64,000 bases of DNA, from NCBI RefSeq assembly GCF_017313265.1, contig NZ_JAFLQZ010000013.1:1-64000 (forward strand), in the 5' to 3' direction. The position numbers and the translations under genes are program-made. This stretch comes from Hymenobacter telluris. Its GTDB lineage: Bacteria > Bacteroidota > Bacteroidia > Cytophagales > Hymenobacteraceae. Below are positions 50,207-57,268 of this stretch, piece after piece. Below the pieces are notes generated by a model. That model saw only the letters and a program-made list of their open reading frames with translations, did no database searches and was not told the DNA's origin. Position 1 is the stretch's first letter. The number at the start of each line of letters is the position of its first letter.

Positions 50207-50662
50207 ATGAAGCAAGTTAAAATTCAGATTCCCTCGCTGGTCGAGAACATTCGCGTCGTGGAGAGTTTCATCGACAACTCGAAGGATACCTTCCACATCG
50301 AAGATGATATTTATGGCAATATCATGGTAGCAGTGACGGAGGCCGTGAACAACGCCATCCGCCACGGCAACAAGTTCGATAAGGATAAGAATGTGTACCT
50401 GTCGCTGTACGTGGACACCGACCGGGTGAAATTTGAAGTGGAAGACGAGGGTCAGGGTTTCGACTACAACAACCTGATTGACCCTACCGCGCCCGAAAAC
50501 CTGGAAAACCCCGGTGGCCGCGGCATCTTCCTGATTCGCCACTTGGCCGACGAGGTGGAATTCACCAAAGACGGCCGCAACGTGCAGCTCACTTTCCTGC
50601 TGTCGGCCCCTTCAGAAACCGCCAGCGCCCAGGAAGACCTTACCTCTAGCAGTTCTCACTAG
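50207..50662 (+). CDS. RsbW-like anti-sigma/ATP-binding protein
   Basis: 151 aa. HATPase_c_2 fold with the N box VAVTEAVNNAIRHGN and G boxes VEDEGQGFDYN and GGRGIFLI. Such proteins are serine kinases/anti-sigma factors in partner-switching. No SpoIIAA-type antagonist or sigma factor lies alongside it. It is followed after 2 bases by ybeY, an arrangement I recall as common in Bacteroidota. The Ser/Ala tail after residue 135 is low complexity. Confidence 0.85.
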   Translation: MKQVKIQIPSLVENIRVVESFIDNSKDTFHIEDDIYGNIMVAVTEAVNNAIRHGNKFDKDKNVYLSLYVDTDRVKFEVEDEGQGFDYNNLIDPTAPENLENPGGRGIFLIRHLADEVEFTKDGRNVQLTFLLSAPSETASAQEDLTSSSSH

Positions 50663-50664
50663 AA

Positions 50665-51156
50665 ATGAACCAGCACCCGCCCGGTACCGAACACGAAATG
50701 AACAGCGGTTTGCCCCAGGATTCGCACGAGTCGCACGGAATTGAGTTTCTGGTCGAGGACGTGCCCTTTGAGCTGGCCGACGCCGAGGCCTTGGGCTCCT
50801 GGATTGAGCGGGTGATAGAAGTGCACGAGTACGAGCTGGTGCAGCTCACTTACATTTTCTGCTCCGACGAGTACCTGCACCGCGTGAACGTGGAATACCT
50901 CGACCACGACACCTACACCGACGTCATCACTTTCGACAATGCCGATGACGCCGACATCATTGAGGGCGACATTTTTATATCCGTGGAGCGGGTACGGGAA
51001 AACGCGCAGCAGCTGGGCATTCCGTTTATCGACGAGCTGCACCGCGTCATGATTCATGGCGTGCTACACTTGCTGGGCTACGCCGACAAGGACTTAATCA
51101 GCCAAACCGCCATGCGGGCCAAAGAGGATTACTGCCTGTCATTGCGCACTTTCTAG
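50665..51156 (+). CDS. ybeY: Endoribonuclease YbeY
   Basis: 163 aa. Metal-dependent RNase acting in 16S rRNA 3'-end maturation and ribosome quality control. The signature is HRVMIHGVLHLLGYAD (about 130-145). The canonical motif HGxLHLxGYDH ends in a third His ligand; here the position reads ADKD, so an Asp may replace it, as I believe is usual in Bacteroidota. An alternative ATG at 50698 would shorten the N-terminus by 11 residues. Confidence 0.92.
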   Translation: MNQHPPGTEHEMNSGLPQDSHESHGIEFLVEDVPFELADAEALGSWIERVIEVHEYELVQLTYIFCSDEYLHRVNVEYLDHDTYTDVITFDNADDADIIEGDIFISVERVRENAQQLGIPFIDELHRVMIHGVLHLLGYADKDLISQTAMRAKEDYCLSLRTF

Positions 51157-51182
51157 GGAAACCTACTGTACTTTCACTCATG

Positions 51183-51212
51183 AAAACGCCCGCCTTCCAG
51201 CGGGCGTTTTTT
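51183..51212 (+). terminator. ybeY terminator
   Basis: 11-bp stem (51183-51193 with 51200-51210), 6-base loop, ending in six T, 27 bases after the ybeY stop. Confidence 0.88.
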
Positions 51213-51223
51213 GCGTATTCCTT

Positions 51224-51303
51224 CTGTCATTCCGACGCAGGAGGAATCTGAGTATAGTCGTTGAACGTCTTCAACTCAGATTCCTCCTGCGTCGGAATGA
51301 CAG
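51224..51303. repeat. Intergenic palindrome, perfect 30-bp arms
   Basis: Arms 51224-51253 and 51274-51303 are exact complements around 20 bases. TTCCGACG and GAGGAATCTGAG words relate it to 32370-32446. It lies 11 bases past the ybeY terminator, upstream of the next plus-strand gene. Confidence 0.9.
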
Positions 51304-51350
51304 TGCTGGTACACTCAGCTTTACTAGCTTCCTGATTCTTACCTTGCTTT

Positions 51351-52079
51351 ATGTCTGCTAGCTCTTCCTATATGCCGGTTGTTAGTGGCCCCATGCTGGA
51401 TTATTACCTGGGCCAGGGCTACTACCGCATGGTGCAGGACTTGTTTACCTGCCGGTTTTTGGCCGTGGAAGGCGAGTACCACACGGTGCACTGGCTCCGG
51501 CTGCGACTCGCTGACGTGCACTATGGGCCCGAGCAACGGCGGCTGTTGCGCCTCAACGAGCGGTTTTCCACTACCATCCGCCCGCTGCGCATCACGCCCG
51601 AGCTGGAAGCCCTCTATGCTTTGTACCGTAGCTCCATCACCTTCGACGCACCCGAAACCGTGGATGCTTTTCTGCTGGGTGGCGCTACGCACAGCATTTT
51701 CACCACCGAGATGCTAGAAATCCGGGACGACGGGCAGCTGATTGCCGTCGGTATTTTCGACAGTGGCACCCGCACCCTGGCCGGTATCATGAACTTCTAC
51801 GACCCTGGCTACCGGAAATACAGCCTGGGCAAGTACCTGATGCTGCTGAAAATCAACCACGCCCGCCACCAGCAGAAAACGTTCTACTACCCTGGCTACC
51901 TGGTGCACAACTACCCCAAGTTCGACTACAAGCTATTCCCCAGCCTAGCCGCCACCGAAATGTATAACTGCCTGAACAGTGAGTGGCTGCCGTTTTCGTG
52001 GGAAGCTGTAAATGCGCATTCCGCAGCCATAATGGCCGAGCTACTGGACGAGGAACCGGACAACTACGACCCTGAGTAA
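51351..52079 (+). CDS. Arginyl/leucyl-tRNA-protein transferase-like protein
   Basis: 242 aa. The C-terminal half, with GIFDSGTRTLAGIMNFYDPG, YRKYSLGKYLMLLKIN, YPGYLVHNYPKFDYK, matches the ATE/Bpt C-terminal GNAT-like domain that transfers an amino acid from tRNA to protein N-termini for N-degron degradation. The N-terminal Cys-rich region of classical ATE1 is only vestigial (LFTCRFL). Enzymatic activity is inferred. It lies between ybeY and mnmG, but separate transcription is likely because of the terminator and palindrome upstream. Confidence 0.75.
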   Translation: MSASSSYMPVVSGPMLDYYLGQGYYRMVQDLFTCRFLAVEGEYHTVHWLRLRLADVHYGPEQRRLLRLNERFSTTIRPLRITPELEALYALYRSSITFDAPETVDAFLLGGATHSIFTTEMLEIRDDGQLIAVGIFDSGTRTLAGIMNFYDPGYRKYSLGKYLMLLKINHARHQQKTFYYPGYLVHNYPKFDYKLFPSLAATEMYNCLNSEWLPFSWEAVNAHSAAIMAELLDEEPDNYDPE

Positions 52080-52114
52080 CCGGGCGCTTCCGCGCAACAA
52101 CCGCAACAACTACC

Positions 52115-52122
52115 TATCTTTG
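52115..52122 (+). promoter_or_regulatory. -7 promoter element TATCTTTG upstream of mnmG
   Basis: Perfect TAnnTTTG, about 196 bases before the mnmG ATG. A hairpin at 52176-52193 (GCCCGC with GCGGGC) followed by TTTT lies between it and the gene, so mnmG may have a regulated or processed leader. Confidence 0.4.
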
Positions 52123-52175
52123 TACAGGTTTCTAGCTAGTTGCGTCCGGTTTTCAACTTCCGATTTCAACGGAAT

Positions 52176-52198
52176 GCCCGCCGAAGCGCGGGCGTTTT
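52176..52198 (+). terminator. Weak terminator-like hairpin in the mnmG leader
   Basis: 6-bp GC stem with a 6-base loop and four T. It could end the upstream gene or attenuate mnmG; sequence alone does not decide. Confidence 0.45.
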
Positions 52199-52318
52199 GC
52201 GTGTAGTACCAAGCCTTGGCCTGGTAAGTGGCAGTTGATGTTGAACGACCTGCGCGGCAATTGCTGTTAGGACCAACACCCCATATGCCTCGCCAAGCCG
52301 GAGCTTGGCGCTACCCTT

Positions 52319-54187
52319 ATGTTTCAGCAAGAAGAATACGACGTTATTGTAGTAGGAGCGGGGCACGCGGGCTGCGAAGCTGCTGCCGCCGCTGCCAACC
52401 TGGGCTCCAAAGTCCTGCTCGTAACGATGAACATGAACACCATCGCGCAGATGTCGTGCAACCCGGCAATGGGCGGCGTGGCCAAGGGCCAGATTGTGCG
52501 CGAAGTGGACGCCCTCGGCGGCCAATCGGGCATCATCACCGACAAAACGATGATTCAGTTTCGGATGCTGAACCGCTCGAAAGGCCCCGCCATGTGGAGC
52601 CCCCGGGCGCAGTCTGATAGGATGCGCTTTGCCGAGGAGTGGCGCAACACCCTGGAACAAACGCTGAACGTGGATTTCTGGCAAGAGGCCGTCATGGGCC
52701 TGCTAGTGGAAAACGACACCGTAGTAGGCGTGAAAACTCAGTTGGGCATCGAGTTCCGCAGCAAAGCCGTGGTGCTGACCAACGGCACGTTCCTCAACGG
52801 TCTGATTCATATTGGCGAGAAAAATTTCGGTGGTGGCCGCGCCGCGGAGCGCGGTAGCACTGGTATTACTGAGCAGCTTAAGGAGCTAGGCTTCGAGGCG
52901 GGCCGCATGAAAACCGGCACCCCGCCCCGCGTGGACGGCCGCAGCCTCGACTACTCGAAAATGGAGGAGCAGCCCGGCGACGAGGTAGCCAGCAAATTCA
53001 GCTACCTGCCCACCCCGCCGCTGGTGAAGCAACGCCCGTGCTACATCACCTACACCAACGCCGAGGTGCACGAGATTCTGCGCGAGGGTTTCGAGAAGTC
53101 GCCGATGTTCCAGGGCCGCATCAAGGGGCTGGGGCCGCGCTATTGCCCGTCGGTAGAAGACAAAATCAACCGCTTCGCTGATAAGGACCGGCACCAGATT
53201 TTTGTGGAACCCGAGGGGTGGAGCACGGTGGAAGTGTACGTGAACGGCTTTTCGAGCAGCCTGCCCGAGGACGTGCAGTACCGCGCCCTGCGCAAAATTG
53301 CCGGTTTCGAGAAAGCCAAGATGTTCCGCCCCGGCTACGCCATCGAGTACGACTTCTTCCCGCCGACCCAGCTCAACCTCACCCTAGAAACCAAGCAGGT
53401 GCGCAACCTCTACTTCGCGGGCCAGATCAACGGCACCACGGGCTACGAGGAAGCCGCTTGCCAGGGCCTCATGGCCGGCATCAACGCCCACAACCGGGTG
53501 CACGGCAAAGAGCCTTTCATCCTGAAGCGGAGCGAGGCCTACATCGGCGTGCTCATCGACGACCTCGTGAACAAAGGCACCGACGAGCCCTACCGCATGT
53601 TCACGAGCCGCGCCGAGCACCGCATTCTGCTGCGCCAGGACAACGCCGACTTGCGCCTCACGCCGCTGGGTTACGCGCTGGGCTTGGCCTCGGAAGAACG
53701 GATGGAATTGGTGCGCGAGAAAGAGCGGCAGACCGCCGACGTGCTGGAAACGCTGAAGACGTTTGCCATCGAGCCCGCCGAAATCAACGGGTTCCTGGCG
53801 GAACTGGGGTCGGCTACCATCACCGAAAAAACCCGCGCCATCAACCTGTTGCGCCGGCCTAACATCGAGCTACCCAACCTGACCAGCGTGCTGCCCGGCC
53901 TCACGCTGGCCTTGGCACCGTACGGCCCCGAGGCGCTGGAACAGGCCGTGATTCTGGTGAAGTACGAAACCTACATCGAGAAGGAAAATCAGCAGGCCAT
54001 CCGGGCCGCCGAGCTGGAAAACTTCGTGATTCAGGGCCGCCTCGACTACAAGGCCATGCCGGCCCTCTCGCACGAAGCCCGCGAAAAGCTGCTCAAGGTG
54101 CAGCCCGAAACCATCGGGCAGGCCGCCCGCATCAGCGGCGTTTCGCCCGCCGATATTTCGGTGCTCATGGTGTACCTTGGCCGATGA
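52319..54187 (+). CDS. mnmG: tRNA uridine-5-carboxymethylaminomethyl modification enzyme MnmG
   Basis: 622 aa, full length. With MnmE it modifies the wobble U34 of several tRNAs, using FAD and methylene-THF. FAD motif VVGAGHAGCEAAAAAA (about 10-25), and the family motifs SCNPAMGGVAKGQIVREVD (in the 45-65 region) and FAGQINGTTGYEEAACQG near residue 362. The start ATG at 52319 places the Rossmann motif normally. mnmE is not in the window. Confidence 0.97.
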   Translation: MFQQEEYDVIVVGAGHAGCEAAAAAANLGSKVLLVTMNMNTIAQMSCNPAMGGVAKGQIVREVDALGGQSGIITDKTMIQFRMLNRSKGPAMWSPRAQSDRMRFAEEWRNTLEQTLNVDFWQEAVMGLLVENDTVVGVKTQLGIEFRSKAVVLTNGTFLNGLIHIGEKNFGGGRAAERGSTGITEQLKELGFEAGRMKTGTPPRVDGRSLDYSKMEEQPGDEVASKFSYLPTPPLVKQRPCYITYTNAEVHEILREGFEKSPMFQGRIKGLGPRYCPSVEDKINRFADKDRHQIFVEPEGWSTVEVYVNGFSSSLPEDVQYRALRKIAGFEKAKMFRPGYAIEYDFFPPTQLNLTLETKQVRNLYFAGQINGTTGYEEAACQGLMAGINAHNRVHGKEPFILKRSEAYIGVLIDDLVNKGTDEPYRMFTSRAEHRILLRQDNADLRLTPLGYALGLASEERMELVREKERQTADVLETLKTFAIEPAEINGFLAELGSATITEKTRAINLLRRPNIELPNLTSVLPGLTLALAPYGPEALEQAVILVKYETYIEKENQQAIRAAELENFVIQGRLDYKAMPALSHEAREKLLKVQPETIGQAARISGVSPADISVLMVYLGR

Positions 54188-54189
54188 TT

Positions 54190-54283
54190 CAGTTATGAAT
54201 TGTGAGTTATGAGTTATGAGTTGGCTTGCTCGACATTAGACGCCATTCGCAACTCATAACTTATAACTCATAACTCATAACTT
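54190..54283. repeat. Intergenic palindrome built of GAGTTAT repeats
   Basis: Arms 54190-54223 and 54250-54283 match at 30 of 34. Each arm is a tandem array of GAGTTAT units. It starts 3 bases after the mnmG stop and ends 9 bases before the next start codon, filling the gap. Confidence 0.88.
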
Positions 54284-54291
54284 GAAATACA

Positions 54292-55185
54292 GTGTCTTAC
54301 GAACGATTGGAGAAGTGCCCGGTTTGCGGCAAAACGGAGTTTCGCAACAAGCTGGTAGTGGAAGACAAATCGGTGAGCAAGGAAAGCTTTGCTATTCAGC
54401 AGTGCGAGGCGTGCAGCTTCCAGTTCACCAACCCCCGGCCCGACGCCGCCCATATTGGCCGCTACTACGAGTCCGACGATTATGTGTCGCACAACAGCGG
54501 GGCGGCGGGCGTAATCAACCAGGCGTACAAAGTGGCGCGGTTTTTCACGATGCGCCGCAAGGTGGGCCTCATCAACAAGCTGGCCCCGCGCAAAGGCCGG
54601 CTGCTTGACTATGGGTGCGGCACGGGCCACTTTCTGGCCGCGGCCAAAACCGACGGGTGGCAGATTGCCGGCTGGGAGCCCAACGCCCGCGCCCAGCAGG
54701 AAGCCTCGGCACGGGCCGGCCAACCCATCGGCACCGAAAGCCTGACCTCGTTTGAAAAAGGCAGCTTCGATGCCATTACGCTCTGGCACGTGCTGGAGCA
54801 TGTGCACGAACTCAACGAAACGCTCCAGCAGCTCATCAGCCTACTGAAGCCCGACGGCGTGCTGCTTATTGCCGTACCCAACGTGGACAGCCTCGATGCT
54901 CAGCATTACCGGCAGGACTGGGCCGCCTACGACGTGCCGCGGCACCTGTACCACTTCAATTTGAAAACCATGACCCAGCTGCTCAAAAAGCACAAGCTGA
55001 CGGTTTTGAAAACGCTGCCCATGGCCCTGGACGCTTACTACGTCAGCATGCTCAGCGAGAAGCACCGCGCCGAGCGGGGCGGCGGGATTGTATCGGTGTT
55101 GAAGGCCGGCTTTGCGTCCAACCAATACGCCGCCCGGCACGAGGGCCAGTATTCCAGTTTGATTTACGTGGCCGCTAAACGCTGA
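54292..55185 (+). CDS. SAM-dependent methyltransferase with N-terminal zinc ribbon
   Basis: 297 aa. N-terminal CPVC near residue 7 and CEAC near residue 41 form a zinc ribbon; then a Rossmann domain with LLDYGCGTGHFLAAAK and a LWHVLEHVHELNETL motif. Similar proteins methylate sugars, lipids or other small molecules; the substrate is unknown. Start is GTG at 54292. It follows mnmG through a palindrome and precedes a small membrane protein by 6 bases. Confidence 0.85.
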   Translation: MSYERLEKCPVCGKTEFRNKLVVEDKSVSKESFAIQQCEACSFQFTNPRPDAAHIGRYYESDDYVSHNSGAAGVINQAYKVARFFTMRRKVGLINKLAPRKGRLLDYGCGTGHFLAAAKTDGWQIAGWEPNARAQQEASARAGQPIGTESLTSFEKGSFDAITLWHVLEHVHELNETLQQLISLLKPDGVLLIAVPNVDSLDAQHYRQDWAAYDVPRHLYHFNLKTMTQLLKKHKLTVLKTLPMALDAYYVSMLSEKHRAERGGGIVSVLKAGFASNQYAARHEGQYSSLIYVAAKR

Positions 55186-55191
55186 GTAGCT

Positions 55192-55527
55192 ATGCCCGCA
55201 CCGGTTGTTTTCGCCCTTGGACTACTGCTGGCTGTGTGGGCAGTTCCGGGGCGGGCCGGGGCGGGAAAACGAGTTGCTCTGCTACCTCTCTCAACCACCT
55301 TGCATACGGTTCGGGCGGTGGCGAGCGTTGCTAGCGTAGAGCTACCGGATACCACCCGCCGGCCGGTGCCCCCCGACACCACCCAGCGCCCGGCTCTCGT
55401 GCCCGATACTACGCCGGTAGAAGAGGCTGAAGCTAAACCAACCCGCAAAACCACTTTGTTGACAGTGCTGGCTATTGCCGTGCTGACTGTTTCCACGCTG
55501 CTGCTGTATAATGTCCGTTCGCGCTAA
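55192..55527 (+). CDS. Small Pro/Thr-rich membrane protein
   Basis: 111 aa. A signal-like N-terminus, a proline/threonine linker with DTTRRP and DTTQRP repeats, and a C-terminal helix TLLTVLAIAVLTVSTLLLY. It overlaps the start of the next gene by 17 bases, so the two are translationally coupled. Unknown function. Confidence 0.6.
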   Translation: MPAPVVFALGLLLAVWAVPGRAGAGKRVALLPLSTTLHTVRAVASVASVELPDTTRRPVPPDTTQRPALVPDTTPVEEAEAKPTRKTTLLTVLAIAVLTVSTLLLYNVRSR

Positions 55528-57133
55528 TCTTTTTGTGTTGCTTGCTGCCGGCGCCGGCTTGGCAGGCTGTGCTTCCATCAGCTCACCTACCGGCGGCGAA
55601 AAGGACATTATACCGCCCAAGCTGGTTAGCTCCATCCCCGCCGACGGTACCCGCAACTACAAGGGCCAGGTGGTGCGGCTGGTGTTTTCCGAGTCGGTGC
55701 AGCTCAAGGACCTGACCAAAAACCTCATCATTTCGCCGGCGCTGCCCGAAGACAACCCGTACAAGCTGCGCGAAGACCGGACTTCCATTTCGCTGCTGTT
55801 TGATAAGCCGCTGGAAGCTAATACCACCTACTCGTTCAACTTCGGCAACGCCGTAACCGACATCACCGAAAGCAACCCGGCTGCCAACGTAGCGGTGAGT
55901 TTCAGTACGGGCGCGGTGCTCGACTCGGGCGCCGTGCGCGGTACCGTGCGCGACCTGCTCAGCAACAAACCCGCCGAAACGGCCCCGGTCCTGCTCTACC
56001 CCGAAGCCGATACGGCCGGCGTGCGCCGCGGCAAACCCTACTACCTGGCCCGCACCGAAAAAGACGGCAGCTACAGCCTGCGCAACCTGAAAGCCGGGCG
56101 CTACCGCATCTACGCGCTGGCCGACAAAAACAACAACACCCGCTACGACGAAGGCGAGAAAATAGCCTACCTGCCCGATTTTATTACCATCGACCCGCGG
56201 CCTGATTCGGTGAACCTGGTGCTGGTGCGGCCCGACTTGCGGCGGCCCACGGCCAGCAGCCGGCAGGGCTCGTTCAGTCAGTTCCGCATCAGCTACGGCG
56301 AGGGACTGCAAACGGCGGCACTCACGCCGCTGGGTGCCCCCGCCACTCCGCAGCTCAACGAGGCCGTGCAGCTCACCGAGCAAGGCCGCACCGTGGTGCT
56401 TTACCGCACGCCGGTGCTGGGTGAAGGCCGCTACCTGCTGGCCGCCACCGACAGCGCCGGCAACACCAGCCGTGATACGCTGAACGTAAAATTCCCCGGT
56501 ACCGCCCCTACCCGTCGCCCGCCGGTGTACACGGTGGAAGGCGCGCCGCGCGAAGTGTACCGGCAGGGCGAGGTGAAGTTTTCGTTTACGGAACCGGTGC
56601 GGGTAGCGCCCGGCAAGCCGTTTGCCACGTTGCAGGAAGACTCCACCTCGGCCCGCCGCCCCCTGGTGCTGCCCGCCAACGGCACCCTCAGCCCCGACCG
56701 GACCCTGCTAACCGTGCTGCTGGATACCAAAGCCAAACAAACCGTTACGCTCCGCCTCGATACCCTGAACCTGACCACTGTAACCGGCCAGCGGCTGGGC
56801 GCCCGGCCCCTGCGGCTGCGCGTCACGGACCAGGCTACTTACGGCAGTTTGGCCGGTACCATTACCACCAAGTATAAGCGCTACGAACTTCAGCTGCTTG
56901 ACCAGCAAAACAAAGTGGTAGCCACCCTCGACAGCCCCAAAAACACCTTCCGCTTCGATAGGCTGCCCCCGGCCACCTACACGTTCCGGGTGCTAATTGA
57001 TGCCGACGGCGACGGCAAGTGGCGCGGCGGCGACCCAAACCTGCTGCTGCCCGCCGAGCCCGTGTTCCTGCAACCCAAGTCTGAGCAAGTGCGCGCGGGC
57101 TTTGAAATCGAGGAAATTCGGTTGGCTTTCTAA
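55511..57133 (+). CDS. Lipoprotein with N-terminal Ig-like (Big_5) domain
   Basis: 540 aa. Lipobox LAGCAS near residue 20, followed by SSPTGGEKDIIPPKLVSSIP, the typical start of the Big_5/SbsA Ig-like domain lipoproteins of Bacteroidota. A carboxypeptidase-regulatory-like segment (KDGSYSLRNLKAGRYRIYAL, 175-195) and more beta domains follow, including one with a calcium-like motif DADGDGKWRGGD near the C-terminus. An envelope protein of unknown role. Confidence 0.82.
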   Translation: MSVRANLFVLLAAGAGLAGCASISSPTGGEKDIIPPKLVSSIPADGTRNYKGQVVRLVFSESVQLKDLTKNLIISPALPEDNPYKLREDRTSISLLFDKPLEANTTYSFNFGNAVTDITESNPAANVAVSFSTGAVLDSGAVRGTVRDLLSNKPAETAPVLLYPEADTAGVRRGKPYYLARTEKDGSYSLRNLKAGRYRIYALADKNNNTRYDEGEKIAYLPDFITIDPRPDSVNLVLVRPDLRRPTASSRQGSFSQFRISYGEGLQTAALTPLGAPATPQLNEAVQLTEQGRTVVLYRTPVLGEGRYLLAATDSAGNTSRDTLNVKFPGTAPTRRPPVYTVEGAPREVYRQGEVKFSFTEPVRVAPGKPFATLQEDSTSARRPLVLPANGTLSPDRTLLTVLLDTKAKQTVTLRLDTLNLTTVTGQRLGARPLRLRVTDQATYGSLAGTITTKYKRYELQLLDQQNKVVATLDSPKNTFRFDRLPPATYTFRVLIDADGDGKWRGGDPNLLLPAEPVFLQPKSEQVRAGFEIEEIRLAF

Positions 57134-57148
57134 AACGCAAAAAAGTAG

Positions 57149-57262
57149 CGCGGAAGCCACAGGAAATCTGTTCCGCGACGAGCAACGCGAGTATGCGGTT
57201 TCGCGCTACCGCGTAGGAACTCGCTTCACTCGTCGCGGAACAGATTTCCTGTGGCTTCCGCG
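57149..57262. repeat. Intergenic palindrome, perfect 34-bp arms
   Basis: Arms 57149-57182 and 57229-57262 are exact complements around 46 bases, between convergent genes, 15 bases after one stop and 6 before the other. The spacer continues partial complementarity (CGCGAGT with ACTCGC). Confidence 0.92.
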
Positions 57263-57268
57263 TTACGA

